Of a stretch of 53,276 nucleotides of DNA, positions 25,179 through 35,504 are shown one piece after another. Source of the DNA: an uncultured Clostridia bacterium (GTDB taxonomy: Bacteria; Bacillota; Clostridia; Saccharofermentanales; Saccharofermentanaceae); assembly GCA_937876985.1 (NCBI GenBank), contig CALEFT010000016.1, forward strand, positions 1-53,276. The letters are read 5' to 3'. The translations under genes were made by a program, and so were the position numbers. Below the pieces are notes generated by a model, which had not been told where the DNA came from, did no database searches, and was given only the letters and a program-made list of their open reading frames with translations. Position 1 is the stretch's first letter; each line of letters opens with the position of its first letter.

Positions 25179-28098
25179 CGTGATTTGTATCTCCTTCTGT
25201 CTCGCTTTCCTCCACTACGCTTGACTCTTCGACCAAAGTCTCCTCGGAAGACGCATCCGAAGCCTCATCTTCCGCTTCTATAGTTTTGTTAGCTACATTA
25301 GTTTCCTCGGACTCCAAGGCTCCCTCGGATTCCAAATTTTCTAGTTCGCTAGCAATCTCTAATTCTTTTGCTAACTTCTTCTTGCGCGAAAAGTATGTCA
25401 CAACAACAATCAAAGCAAGAGTGCAAATGCTTGCTATCGTTATGGCTACTGCAAGACCAAAATGTGCTGGTCTATATTCGAGAATAATCTCATGCGTACC
25501 ACTTGTTAATTCAAGTGCAGAGAACGCGTCATGAATGGAAATTAGCTCAGTCTCCTTGCCATCTACTAGCGCAGTAAAGCCCTCCGAATACGGAATCGAG
25601 AGGAACAAGAGAGAATCTTCGTCACAAGTAATTGTTCCTTCTAATGTATCCGAATCATAATTTGTCACTGTTAATTGATGCGAGGAAAGCTCGTTTACCA
25701 TAGTGTCGTAAACTTCTCGGTCTAACTGGTAGGAATATACACGAACATTGTTATTGAGCGTCGCATAGTACGTAAACTTCGCTTCTATCGGCTGACCATT
25801 ATATACACCTAGAGATACGATTTGGTTAGAACGTAGCGGAGCTGTTCTAGCAACGATTCCGTTCTCGGATATTTCTACATTGCCCGACGTATTCGCTCCA
25901 ACAAATACATAGAGGTCTGCTCCAATCTGCGCATCGTCAATTGTTATTGTAAACTCGACGCTATTGCTATTATTTACTGGAGAGACATTAAAGCTGTTAC
26001 TCGTCGAAGCTGAAATGCTAGCATTTGTAGTAGCTTCATAAGACATATTAACTGGCACATAGACATCACCGTTTATTCCCATAGAACGAACCCAATTATT
26101 TGTGTCTACAAAACAATTGTCGTCCGCTTCTTCTGGATTGAAATCCAAAATAGCACGGTCTACAACGTAGCCTACCGATAGAGCGTCTTCGTTATCGCAT
26201 ATTGCAACTACTCCCTCGCGCATAGTTTCTTCGAATAGAAATGGGTACTGATGCACCTGATTAATCTGCGCGATGCTTCGTGTGCCAAGCAAGGTCATAG
26301 TAACTCTGGTGTATCCCGCACTACGAACTGCGTTAATTCCGTTATTGTGGAAGCCGAAGTTGCGCATGTATTTTACAAAACTCTCACGTGCCGTAGAAGA
26401 GAAAATCGAGATCCCATTCACATTGTAAAGCGACTGTATACAGCAAATATTATTCGGAAGAATCTCCATCCTCTCGAAAAGAGCATGGCCCTCAGAATTG
26501 CGCAGTTGTTCGTCGAAAAGCTGTACCTCCTCATAGCCAGTTACATAAGTGTCGTAATTTGGATATCCCTCATTATCACGGACGAAAGCCATTGTCACAA
26601 CACAAGAAACAAATGTCTCGAGCATCATGACACCTGCAAGTATTTCCTTGTAGTAATACTTATGTGGATTCTTATATGCGTGAATCACCTTGAGAGTAAT
26701 ACAAGCGATAAGAAGGAAAATGAAGGACAGCCACACCTGAATATAAGATTCGTTGCCTGTGCCAAGCTTTTCGTAAAGGACGAGGAAGGCTGCGGCGCAA
26801 GTAAATACAAGCACTAGCGTTTCCGACTTAAAGCTTCTTAGGTTGCGGATTGCCTTCATTGCGATTACTACGACAAGGAAGCTCATTAGGAAGGATTCGC
26901 GGTATGGAATCTGATTTGGGAAGTGGAAGCCATGCCAAATAAAGTTAAGCATGCGGTTCGTAAAGCTTAAGTACATCACTAGAAGCAAGATGCCGTAGCC
27001 TACCTTATGTCTTAGCTTGATTCCACTCTTGTTGCTCGCGAAGAAGAAAAGCACAACGAGCAAAATTGGCATAATGCCTGTATAAACATTTGCCATACCG
27101 TCGCGGATATTTGGGTTCGCGGCTACCATGAAGCGTCCGAGGAAATCGAACAAATTGCCAGTAAGCTCGTACTCGAACGGAAATTCTGCTCCAACGGCAG
27201 AAGTATTTTGCAAAATCAAATAGGTTGGCACAGAAATTACAGCAGAAAGTCCTCCTGCAAGAAGGCTGCCAGCGATGAATTTAAGTGCCGCCTTACAAAA
27301 GCCGACAGCTGACAAAACCGGAGCCGCAAGCTCTGTTTCCGGGTCTTCTCCCGATACCACAATCTCTGCTACCTCAGCCTTGCTAGTACAAGTCATGATG
27401 TAATAGATTGGCGCGAACAAAACTAGGAACAAGCACACGAAGTAGCCTGTGTAATAGTTAGAAAGAATGCATACCCCTAGGCTTATTACATATAGTGCAT
27501 AGTCATTCTCGAAAAGCATCTTCCTTAATCCAAGGATTATGAGTGGAAGAAGCACTAGTGCATCACACCACATGATGTTCCAATAGTCTGTACAAAACCA
27601 TCCGCAAAGTGCGTATGCGCAAGAAAATGCAACTGTTACGATGTCCTTATGCCCTTGATCTTCTCCGCACAAGAACATACTCATGAACATGGATGCTAGT
27701 CCAGCACGAAGCATCGTTGCTAGCGCGATAAAGATTGGCATTGTCTTCGCATCAAAGAACAATGCAAAAATATTAAGTGGGCTAGAACAATAGTTAGCAA
27801 AAGCTGCATAATATTCCATTCCAAGACCAGAATTCCAAGAATAAAACAGCGATTCACCAGATAAAACCTTGTTTCTAAATTCAACTAAGAAAGGAACATA
27901 TTGGTGATAGCAGTCTACAGACATGATTGTCTGATTACCTGCAAATGGGTAAACTTCTTGAATGATGAAGGATGCAAGTATTGCAAATACTGGCATTAGA
28001 AAAGCTATTAAATTAAGCGACAAGCGTCTGTTGCTTCTCCTTCGTCTATTTATAATCTCTCTGTATGCAGGTGATACTGCTGGCGATACTAAACTCAT
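25171..28098 (-). CDS. YfhO-family polytopic membrane protein, first copy
   Basis: A 975-residue GT-C-type membrane protein with classic YfhO features: after a basic start (RRRRSNRR), a first helix, then SVDCYHQYVPF and the segment SWNSGLGMEYYAAFANYCSSP in the first exterior loop, which holds the putative catalytic Asp. About 12 helices follow to residue 500, then a beta-rich exterior domain to about residue 860, a helix near 870-890 and a long acidic cytoplasmic tail (mostly Glu, Ser, Ala). Bacterial YfhO is implicated in transfer of lipid-linked sugars to lipoteichoic acid. It is the first gene of a three-gene leftward unit and is divergent from the lipid kinase gene. Confidence 0.8.
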   Translation of the reverse strand: MSLVSPAVSPAYREIINRRRRSNRRLSLNLIAFLMPVFAILASFIIQEVYPFAGNQTIMSVDCYHQYVPFLVEFRNKVLSGESLFYSWNSGLGMEYYAAFANYCSSPLNIFALFFDAKTMPIFIALATMLRAGLASMFMSMFLCGEDQGHKDIVTVAFSCAYALCGWFCTDYWNIMWCDALVLLPLIILGLRKMLFENDYALYVISLGVCILSNYYTGYFVCLFLVLFAPIYYIMTCTSKAEVAEIVVSGEDPETELAAPVLSAVGFCKAALKFIAGSLLAGGLSAVISVPTYLILQNTSAVGAEFPFEYELTGNLFDFLGRFMVAANPNIRDGMANVYTGIMPILLVVLFFFASNKSGIKLRHKVGYGILLLVMYLSFTNRMLNFIWHGFHFPNQIPYRESFLMSFLVVVIAMKAIRNLRSFKSETLVLVFTCAAAFLVLYEKLGTGNESYIQVWLSFIFLLIACITLKVIHAYKNPHKYYYKEILAGVMMLETFVSCVVTMAFVRDNEGYPNYDTYVTGYEEVQLFDEQLRNSEGHALFERMEILPNNICCIQSLYNVNGISIFSSTARESFVKYMRNFGFHNNGINAVRSAGYTRVTMTLLGTRSIAQINQVHQYPFLFEETMREGVVAICDNEDALSVGYVVDRAILDFNPEEADDNCFVDTNNWVRSMGINGDVYVPVNMSYEATTNASISASTSNSFNVSPVNNSNSVEFTITIDDAQIGADLYVFVGANTSGNVEISENGIVARTAPLRSNQIVSLGVYNGQPIEAKFTYYATLNNNVRVYSYQLDREVYDTMVNELSSHQLTVTNYDSDTLEGTITCDEDSLLFLSIPYSEGFTALVDGKETELISIHDAFSALELTSGTHEIILEYRPAHFGLAVAITIASICTLALIVVVTYFSRKKKLAKELEIASELENLESEGALESEETNVANKTIEAEDEASDASSEETLVEESSVVEESETEGDTNHDE

Positions 28099-28331
28099 AG
28101 TTATTCCTTCTTTGCTTATATCCTATACCGAATTAATATCTTATCAAAAAAACGTATTGATTTGTATATTATAAACCCGCTTGCATTAAAACTTCATTAC
28201 AAATACCGCACAAGTGCTTCACTATTATTGTATATAATAGATATAATAAGTAGGGCAATTCTGTCGTATATGCCACAAAACTTATGTAAAGACTATATAA
28301 GGTCAAAGAATATGCAAGGAGTAGCAGCAGT
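28099..28331. promoter_or_regulatory. Divergent AT-rich promoter region between the YfhO operon and the lipid kinase operon
   Basis: This 233-base gap has two TATAAT words on the plus strand (28233-28238 and 28242-28247), suited to the rightward kinase operon, and TATAAT on the minus strand near 28165-28175 for the YfhO operon. None has a convincing -35 partner, so these are tentative. There are no other genes or repeats. Confidence 0.45.
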
Positions 28332-29273
28332 ATGGCTATGGGAAATGAGAATATAAAGCGTCTTCGCTTGAAGATAATCATGAATCCTTCATCGGGAAGA
28401 GAGCTTGCGCGTACAAATGTTGAGGATATGCTCGCATATCTGTCAGGACAAGGTGCGCTAGAAAGAGCTGATATCTGCTACACTTCTGGGCCTTTTGATG
28501 CGACAAGATTTGCAGAGAACATGAAGGCCGATGAGTATGACTATGTTGTATGTGTTGGCGGAGATGGAACAGTAAATGAAGTGATTACTGGTATCATGAA
28601 TGCTTCACATAATATTCCTTTGGCAATTTACACCTGTGGTACAGTAAATGATTTTGCGACAAGCCTCGGAATGCCTTCTGAACCTTCAGACTTTGCGAGA
28701 ATGCTCATGAATCCGAAGCTAATTAAGACTGACTGCGGCAAGGTAAACGATAGATATTTCTTAAATGTTCTTGCGGCGGGCCTGCTTACAGATGTGGCAT
28801 ACAAGGTTCCATCAGAGCTTAAGACGGCGCTTGGACAGGTTGCATACTGGATTGAAGGATTGAAGGACCTTCAGGACATAAATAATACGATTCCGCTACG
28901 AATCGAGAGTAACGGAGAGGTTCATGATATTGATGCAGTGTTCTTCTTCATCTCGAACTCACAAAGTGTTGGCGGTTTTAAGAAGTTAATGATTCAAGCG
29001 CAGATGAACGATGGACTTCTAGATGTTCTCGTTCTTTCTAAGGTTAAGTATTCAGATGTGATTCCTTTGCTTGGTAAACTAGCACTAGGAGAGCATCTTG
29101 AAAGTGATCAGGTATTATATTTCCAAACAAACGAGTTAGCGATTACTACAAGTTCAAAAACTCCTGTTACTTTGGATCTTGACGGAGAAATGGGACCAAA
29201 TTTACCAGCGAATATAAGCTGTATCAAGGATGCATTAACATTAGTAATTCCGAATGAGGAGGAAGATTTATGA
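28332..29273 (+). CDS. Diacylglycerol/lipid kinase (DagK/YegS/BmrU family)
   Basis: A 313-residue cytoplasmic-face lipid kinase. Motifs: MNPSSG near residue 17, GGDGT at 76-80 (catalytic and nucleotide-binding), GTVNDFA at 103-109 in place of the usual GTANDFA, and the C-terminal DLDGE. Such enzymes phosphorylate diacylglycerol, which recycles the lipid by-product of lipoteichoic acid synthesis. That fits the YfhO genes opposite. AAGGAG lies ten bases upstream of the ATG. The last four bases overlap the start of the next gene (ATGA), so the two are translationally coupled. Confidence 0.88.
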   Translation: MAMGNENIKRLRLKIIMNPSSGRELARTNVEDMLAYLSGQGALERADICYTSGPFDATRFAENMKADEYDYVVCVGGDGTVNEVITGIMNASHNIPLAIYTCGTVNDFATSLGMPSEPSDFARMLMNPKLIKTDCGKVNDRYFLNVLAAGLLTDVAYKVPSELKTALGQVAYWIEGLKDLQDINNTIPLRIESNGEVHDIDAVFFFISNSQSVGGFKKLMIQAQMNDGLLDVLVLSKVKYSDVIPLLGKLALGEHLESDQVLYFQTNELAITTSSKTPVTLDLDGEMGPNLPANISCIKDALTLVIPNEEEDL

Positions 29274-31258
29274 TTTTCGGGAAGGGAAAGAAAAAGGATA
29301 CTTCAAAGAAGCCTGCAAAGACACGTGAGGTTTCTATCGAACTAGATAATGTGATAGCAGATATTCCGTCTGAAGCAAATGACGAGGCTGTTACGGGAGA
29401 AGCTTTGCCAGAACCTTCAGAAAATAGCGATATGATTCCAAGCGAAGTCAATCTAAGTGAGCCTATTACGAACGAGGCTCCAATAGAAGAGACTTCAACA
29501 AATGAAGTTTCTCTAACTGCGATAGAAACTGAGGCTATTGAAGCAGAAGGCACAGTAAGTGAATCTATGCCTAGTGAAACCTTACCTGTAGAAAACAAGG
29601 CTAATTTGAAGAAGGACAAAAAGACCAAAAAAGACAAGAACTCCAAGAACGAGATTAAAGAAATCGACTTCGAGGAATATGATGTGGACTACGACGAACT
29701 AAGTCAAGGCGCTGTAGCAACTGGAAATCTTGAAGATTCGGATGTTACTGATAAAGCCCCATCTGATAACGAATTTGTAGTAAACAGTAATCCAGTTGTA
29801 CTTAATATGGGTTCTAGCAAGGACGCGCCAAAGACTACTGTAGTAGAGCGCAAGAAGAGAGCTCGCAAGGCAACCTTACATATTCTAGTCGCTCTTCTTA
29901 TCATCTTGGCGGTTGTAGGCATCATCATCGTAAGTGAGACGGGGGTTCGTAACAAGATTCAAAGTCCTCTATCGATAAATGGCAAGGCTGTTGATTCTGG
30001 TTCATTCAGCTTCATGTATCACTACCTACTCATGCAAAACGGTGTCGATGTTTTTGCACCAGATGCGCAAGCGATTCTTGATGGCCCTTCTGAGAATCCG
30101 GATTTTGCTACAACTCGTGATTATTTCTTGGACTTGACTGCGCAGGAGATGCAGATTATCGAGCTTTTGTACGACGATGCAACTTCGCACGGCTACCATA
30201 TTGGCGCAGAGCACTACTCGATGGCGCGTGCATATATCGACTGGCTCAACACGAAGGCTAGTGAGATTGGTGTACCGCTCAACACTTACATCATGGGTGT
30301 TTTTGGCGATCAGGTTACTGAGCAAATTATTCTCGACACGCTCGCGAAGAAATATTTCACAGAAGACTACGCCGATAACGAAAAGCTTGAAGAGCTCCAA
30401 GCAACGGAGCAGCAGGCTCTCGAGGCATATGAAGCAAATCCAAACATCTACGACCTCGTGTCTTATAAGATTTTAAGAATCCGTTATGAACAAAGAGACG
30501 ACGCCTTCATCTCAACAGCGCACATGCGTGCAAACGAGATTATTGAAGAGATGGGACATGACCCTTCTATGTTCGAATTAGTTGCTTCTGAGTATTTCAC
30601 TGGCGACGACCAAACAAGACTTCTTACACCAGACTCTACACTAGTAGCAGATGCACGTTATAGCGACTTCGAGCATACTGAGTTTAGAGACTGGCTTTTC
30701 GAGGAAGGCAGAGTGTCTGGAGATACAATGATTTTTGAGGACGAGGACGGCTTCCCTATCATCTTATGCTTCGTATCAAGACAGCAGCAGCTAACACCGC
30801 TACGAAATGTGCGAATCGCGTCCATCAACATCGACACCGACGGAAGTGGCTACGGACTGCCTGTTTCCGAAGCGCAGGCACTAGCACAGGAAATCTACGA
30901 CTATGTTGACAGCGAGACTTCCATGCTAGAGGTAGAGAATTTGTATACAGACTACATTTTGGCAGGAAGCTTGTCCGTGACACAAAGCGCAAACACATAT
31001 CCGGACGAATTTGCTGGAGAGCTTAATAGCTGGATTTTTGACCCGGTAAGAAACAGCGGAGATACAGCCTTCCTAGAGACAGAGGACTGCTTCTACGTAG
31101 TATATTTTGTCGAGGAATCGGATAAACCGGAGTGGTATGACCGCGTTAATAGCTTCATTCGAATGAACAACTATCAGGCATTTATGAACGAGATGCTTAC
31201 TGAATATACCTACGAATTTAATGTAGCAGGACTAGAAGACATACAGGATGTTCCATAA
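29270..31258 (+). CDS. SurA/PrsA-like membrane-anchored protein with long acidic cytoplasmic region
   Basis: A 662-residue bitopic protein. Residues 20-190 form a low-complexity, Glu/Ser-rich cytoplasmic region with a lysine-rich patch at about 113-127. A membrane helix covers about 202-222, followed by an exterior helical domain of about 430 residues with the look of SurA_N/peptidyl-prolyl isomerase chaperones (LINGKAVDSGSF-like start; EEILDTLAKKY). I cannot see a clear rotamase active site, so the catalytic role is uncertain; folding of exported proteins or polymer-binding proteins is possible. It overlaps the kinase gene by four bases and is followed 3 bases later by the GT-C gene. The dispersed repeat word occurs at 30694-30703. 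Confidence 0.6.
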   Translation: MIFGKGKKKDTSKKPAKTREVSIELDNVIADIPSEANDEAVTGEALPEPSENSDMIPSEVNLSEPITNEAPIEETSTNEVSLTAIETEAIEAEGTVSESMPSETLPVENKANLKKDKKTKKDKNSKNEIKEIDFEEYDVDYDELSQGAVATGNLEDSDVTDKAPSDNEFVVNSNPVVLNMGSSKDAPKTTVVERKKRARKATLHILVALLIILAVVGIIIVSETGVRNKIQSPLSINGKAVDSGSFSFMYHYLLMQNGVDVFAPDAQAILDGPSENPDFATTRDYFLDLTAQEMQIIELLYDDATSHGYHIGAEHYSMARAYIDWLNTKASEIGVPLNTYIMGVFGDQVTEQIILDTLAKKYFTEDYADNEKLEELQATEQQALEAYEANPNIYDLVSYKILRIRYEQRDDAFISTAHMRANEIIEEMGHDPSMFELVASEYFTGDDQTRLLTPDSTLVADARYSDFEHTEFRDWLFEEGRVSGDTMIFEDEDGFPIILCFVSRQQQLTPLRNVRIASINIDTDGSGYGLPVSEAQALAQEIYDYVDSETSMLEVENLYTDYILAGSLSVTQSANTYPDEFAGELNSWIFDPVRNSGDTAFLETEDCFYVVYFVEESDKPEWYDRVNSFIRMNNYQAFMNEMLTEYTYEFNVAGLEDIQDVP

Positions 31259-31261
31259 ACT

Positions 31262-33433
31262 ATGACGACTACTAGCAAAAAGAAAGCACATAGGTCTTTG
31301 AGTAAAGGGACAAATTCCCTTAGCTCAATAAACATTGCTAAAATAGTTAGCATTCTAATTTGTGTCGCCTTCATTATTGCTATTAGGCTATGGCGACTAA
31401 CGGATTTGCACGCACCATATGTTTACGACGACGAGATGGGATATCTTACTCACGCCGCGAACCTCGCTGGCAAATCTTGGCTACAAACAACTGATACATG
31501 GTACTCTTTTGGCTACAGCATATTATTAGCACCACTATTTCTTGTATTTGATAGCATCACAGAAATCTTCCGCGCGATTATCGTGCTTAATGCGCTCTGC
31601 GGTGTTTTGCAATTTGCTATCTCTGTCAAAATCCTCGAAGCGATAAACGACGAATTTCGTAGCAAGCACTGGTTTACTGCACATATCATCTCGTTAGTTA
31701 GTGCAAACACATCCGTCGCACTATTTCAAAGCCAAATGGGCTGGTGCGAGACGGTTTTGTATACGTTCACACTGCTATTTTTCTTCGCGCTTATCAAGTT
31801 TGTTAGAATTCCAAGCATAAAAAACTCAGTTATCACTTGCGGATTACTCGTGTATATCTACGCAATCCACAATCGCTCTATTGTGTTTTTTGTCGCCTTC
31901 GCGATTACTATCCTCTTGATGGTTCTACTCCGCCAAATCTTCTGGAAAAGCCTCTTAACTAGCGCCCTCGTGGTCGCCCTCCTTCTATCTGGCTACAACC
32001 TTCTCGAAAAGCATCTTCGCGCCAAAATCTTCACAGATATGCAGGTCGCAATTTATGAGATTGATGGTAGTGAATCCACAGGAGAAGTGGTTACAGAGAT
32101 TCCGGCACTCGAATATGAAGAACTAGTAAGTAGTAGAATAGAAGAAATTCTCACATCTACTGATATGGCAGCATCAGCTTCTCTTACTAATTACGAAGAG
32201 GATGAGGTCACAAGTAGTGAAGATAACGATGACGATATCGAGAACTTCATCGAGGATTCTGCAAGAGAAGCAATTGAGAATAATAACCCAGACCGTAAAT
32301 CAGGTGTTCATACAGCGCCAAGTTTTGACGAGATGGACACGATGGTATCAAAGCTTATACGAGTACTCACAAATATTCGTCCTTTTGGAAAATTCATGAT
32401 GAGCACACTTAACAAGGCATGGGCATTCTTCTCTGAGACATTCCTCATAAGCCTTCTCGGAGTATTCTTCCTGATAAAGAAAGTAACTGTCGGCATCTTC
32501 AACCGAAAGAATTCAAAGGCCACTGACACATATAATTGGCACTTCTATCTATTCTGCCTACTTACAATAATTGGTACACTGCTCGTTACTGGTCTACGCA
32601 TGATGCCAGGCATTTATCGAGACCCATCAGAGATTGACCAGACCGTGCTACAAAGAATTGACCCATATTTCTATTGCCGCTATAGTGACGCACTATGTGG
32701 AATATTCGTGCTTTTCGGAATGGTCGAGATTATTAACCTAATTTCCTACGTTCGCGAAAAGGGACTAAAGTCCTTCCTCTATCTCGAATTCCTTGTCGGC
32801 GGTGCCCTATACGCATTCTGCGGACTTGTTCTCGACTATCAGCTTGCTGTCTACAATATGGACACTAGCTTTGTCGTAATGCCAAATGTGCCAGGACTAC
32901 AATTCTTCGAACGCTTCAGTGTCTCAAGAATTAGCTCATGTAACCTGGTTTGCTGGGCAATTCTATTTGCCGTGATTCTTGCTTCTGGACTAATTAGCCG
33001 CCACGCGAAGTCTTCTAGACTTGCGTCATCTGTGGTTACTTGTGTTGTCGGAATCTGCGTTCTTCTTGCTTCAATCTTTGTTGCAAACAACGCAATTACT
33101 CGCGACATAATACCAAACCAAAATGAAAACTTGAAATATCTAGAAATCCACGACCTCGTCGAAAAAATCACATCTAACGAGGCTCTTGCTTCTAACACTA
33201 CCGTTCATCTGGATTTGACAGGAGACTACTACGCACGCCAGAGAATTCGCGTCGGAATACTCGACCTTGATACAACATATTATCCAAGTTCTTCAGAAAA
33301 CATCCTATTCATTACAAATGACCCTGAGGATATGCTCTATTCGGATGCCCAAGTCGTTGATGTATATTGCGGAAATCCAAGTATCTCTGTTTATGCAGTC
33401 GGCACGGATTTGAATGAATTTCTTAGCAGATAA
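31262..33433 (+). CDS. GT-C/ArnT-like polytopic membrane protein with acidic insertion
   Basis: A 723-residue polytopic protein. After the first helix (about 26-44), the first exterior loop carries YVYDDEMGY (D56, D57, E58), the Asp/Glu pair expected in GT-C lipid-linked sugar transferases such as ArnT/PMT. About 12 helices are predicted. The sequence from about 270 to 360 is a highly acidic Asp/Glu/Ser-rich loop between helices, unusual for the family. A terminator follows. It is the last gene of the kinase/SurA-like/GT-C operon, pointing to transfer of a sugar from a lipid carrier outside the membrane. The substrate is unknown. Confidence 0.65.
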   Translation: MTTTSKKKAHRSLSKGTNSLSSINIAKIVSILICVAFIIAIRLWRLTDLHAPYVYDDEMGYLTHAANLAGKSWLQTTDTWYSFGYSILLAPLFLVFDSITEIFRAIIVLNALCGVLQFAISVKILEAINDEFRSKHWFTAHIISLVSANTSVALFQSQMGWCETVLYTFTLLFFFALIKFVRIPSIKNSVITCGLLVYIYAIHNRSIVFFVAFAITILLMVLLRQIFWKSLLTSALVVALLLSGYNLLEKHLRAKIFTDMQVAIYEIDGSESTGEVVTEIPALEYEELVSSRIEEILTSTDMAASASLTNYEEDEVTSSEDNDDDIENFIEDSAREAIENNNPDRKSGVHTAPSFDEMDTMVSKLIRVLTNIRPFGKFMMSTLNKAWAFFSETFLISLLGVFFLIKKVTVGIFNRKNSKATDTYNWHFYLFCLLTIIGTLLVTGLRMMPGIYRDPSEIDQTVLQRIDPYFYCRYSDALCGIFVLFGMVEIINLISYVREKGLKSFLYLEFLVGGALYAFCGLVLDYQLAVYNMDTSFVVMPNVPGLQFFERFSVSRISSCNLVCWAILFAVILASGLISRHAKSSRLASSVVTCVVGICVLLASIFVANNAITRDIIPNQNENLKYLEIHDLVEKITSNEALASNTTVHLDLTGDYYARQRIRVGILDLDTTYYPSSSENILFITNDPEDMLYSDAQVVDVYCGNPSISVYAVGTDLNEFLSR

Positions 33434-33451
33434 GATGCTTTCTACAAACAA

Positions 33452-33473
33452 ATAGGAGCCCGAAGGCTCCTAT
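33452..33473. terminator. Bidirectional terminator between the GT-C and typA genes
   Basis: ATAGGAGCC-CGAA-GGCTCCTAT forms a perfect 9-bp stem with a CGAA tetraloop, between convergent genes ending at 33433 and 33510. A/T-rich tails lie on both sides. Confidence 0.8.
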
Positions 33474-33509
33474 AAAATAATATCTAATATATATTCCAAC
33501 AATAAAATA

Positions 33510-35360
33510 TTACTGCTGCTTCTCTTTCTTGAGCGCTGCTAGTGCCTTCGCGCGAAGATCGGAATTAAGAATCTTCTTGCGCAGACGAATATTCTTTGGT
33601 GTTACTTCGCAAAGCTCATCGTCACCAACAAATTCGAGACATTGCTCAAGGCTATAGTTAAGTGGTGGTGTTAGGCGCATTGCGTCGTCAGAACCAGCTG
33701 CACGCATGTTTGTAACGTGCTTCTTCTTACATACATTTACTGTAATATCTTCTGGCTTTGGATTTACACCAACAATCATTCCCTCATAAACTGGAGTACC
33801 TGCACCAATGAAGAGTGCGCCTCTATCTTGGGCATTGTATAGACCATATGTCATTGCGTCACCACTTTCGAAAGCGATAAGTACGCCATGGCTTCTTGTG
33901 TCGATGTCTCCAGCATATGGCTCAAAGCCACAGATGATAGAGTTCATGATGCCGTTGCCCTTTGTGTCTGTGAGGAATTCAGTACGATATCCGATAAGTC
34001 CACGGGATGGAATACGGAATTCGAGACGAGCGTAGCCCTTTTCGGGAGGGAGCATGTTGAGAAGTTCTGCCTTACGGCGTCCGAGCTTCTCCATTACTGG
34101 ACCAACGAAGTCCTCTGGCACGTCAATTACTAGTTCTTCGACTGGCTCGCAAACGACTCCGTCGATTTCCTTCAAGATTACCTTCGGACGAGATACCTGG
34201 AACTCGTAGCCCTCTCTTCGCATTGTCTCGATGAGGATAGAGAGGTGGAGCTCACCACGTCCCTTTACTATGAAGGCTTCTGTTGTGTCTGTTTCTTCGA
34301 GACGCATGGATACGTTTGTCTCGATTTCCTTATATAGTCTATCGCGAAGGTGTCTTGATGTTACGAACTTTCCTTCCTTTCCAGCAAATGGGCTGTCGTT
34401 TACAGAGAATGTCATCGCAATTGTTGGCTCATCGATGCTTACAAATGGAAGTGGTTCTGGATTAGAAGCATCGCAGATTGTATCTCCGATATTGATGTCA
34501 GAAATTCCTGCAACGCATACGATTTCTCCTACGGAAGCGCTTTGTACCTCCTGCTTACCAAGTCCCTGGAATGTGAGAAGCTTTACGATGCGCGCATTTC
34601 TCTTACCATCCTCGCCATATACGCATACTACTACGTTCTGGTTCTGGTTGATTGTGCCTCTCTCTACTCTACCAACTGCGATTCTTCCGATATATGGGTC
34701 AGAATCGATATTGGATACGAGAAGCTGCAATGGTGCATCTGTGTCACCTTCTGGACATGGTGTATGTTCAATTACTGTGTCGAGAAGCGGACAGAAATCA
34801 AGTTCCTTACCGTCCTCGTACTCTGTTAGGTCAAGCGTTGCAATTCCTGCTTTACCAGATGTATATACGATTGGGAATTCGAGCTGATCGTCGTCAGCGC
34901 CAAGCTCGATAAATAAGTCGAGAACCATGTCTACTACCTGTACTGGACGTCCATCTGGTCTATCAATCTTGTTGATACATACGATTGGCTTAAGTCCCAT
35001 CTCTAGCGCCTTACGTAGAACGAATCTCGTCTGTGGCATTGGTCCATCGTAGGAATCTACTACTAGGAGAACTGCGTCTACCATCTTGAGCACGCGCTCT
35101 ACCTCTCCACCGAAGTCTGCGTGGCCTGGAGTGTCTACTACGTTGATTCTATAACCCTTATATGAGATTGCTGTGTTCTTGGCAAGAATAGTAATTCCAC
35201 GCTCGCGCTCTAGGTCATTGCTATCCATTACCTGCTCTACAATTTGCTCATTCTCTCTATAGATACCAGCCTGCTTAAGCATAGAGTCTACGATAGTAGT
35301 CTTGCCGTGGTCTACGTGAGCAATAATTGCTATGTTACGCATGTTCTCAATCTTGGTCAT
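33510..35360 (-). CDS. typA: TypA/BipA translational GTPase
   Basis: A protein of about 616 residues. The G1 loop AHVDHGKTT is at 14-22, G2 is in ERGITI, G3 DTPGHAD, G4 NKID. The elongation-factor-like beta-barrel and C-terminal region follow (GRGELHLSILIETMRREGYEF, RGLIGYRTEFLTDTKG). The length equals that of Bacillus TypA (about 612). It is a ribosome-associated GTPase with roles in 50S assembly at low temperature. The ATG at 35360 has GAGG seven bases upstream; a GTG four codons earlier overlaps that site. It is a single gene, flanked by the terminator at 33452. Confidence 0.96.
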   Translation of the reverse strand: MTKIENMRNIAIIAHVDHGKTTIVDSMLKQAGIYRENEQIVEQVMDSNDLERERGITILAKNTAISYKGYRINVVDTPGHADFGGEVERVLKMVDAVLLVVDSYDGPMPQTRFVLRKALEMGLKPIVCINKIDRPDGRPVQVVDMVLDLFIELGADDDQLEFPIVYTSGKAGIATLDLTEYEDGKELDFCPLLDTVIEHTPCPEGDTDAPLQLLVSNIDSDPYIGRIAVGRVERGTINQNQNVVVCVYGEDGKRNARIVKLLTFQGLGKQEVQSASVGEIVCVAGISDINIGDTICDASNPEPLPFVSIDEPTIAMTFSVNDSPFAGKEGKFVTSRHLRDRLYKEIETNVSMRLEETDTTEAFIVKGRGELHLSILIETMRREGYEFQVSRPKVILKEIDGVVCEPVEELVIDVPEDFVGPVMEKLGRRKAELLNMLPPEKGYARLEFRIPSRGLIGYRTEFLTDTKGNGIMNSIICGFEPYAGDIDTRSHGVLIAFESGDAMTYGLYNAQDRGALFIGAGTPVYEGMIVGVNPKPEDITVNVCKKKHVTNMRAAGSDDAMRLTPPLNYSLEQCLEFVGDDELCEVTPKNIRLRKKILNSDLRAKALAALKKEKQQ

Positions 35361-35504
35361 AATGTACCTCACATCCTTATCTTCTTAGCCTTCCCTAATC
35401 GAAAAGCAATACTTCAAAACTTCTTACAAAAAATAATGCCGTATTATTGTCGCTCAAAATACCTTCGATAACTATATAAACTCGCTCGACAATTTGTACA
35501 AAAT

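Noticed and set aside
22503..28098. Two YfhO genes as one split or frameshifted gene
   Set aside because: Each has its own start, N-terminal helix, exterior domain and acidic tail; the 8-base overlap is a normal coupled arrangement.
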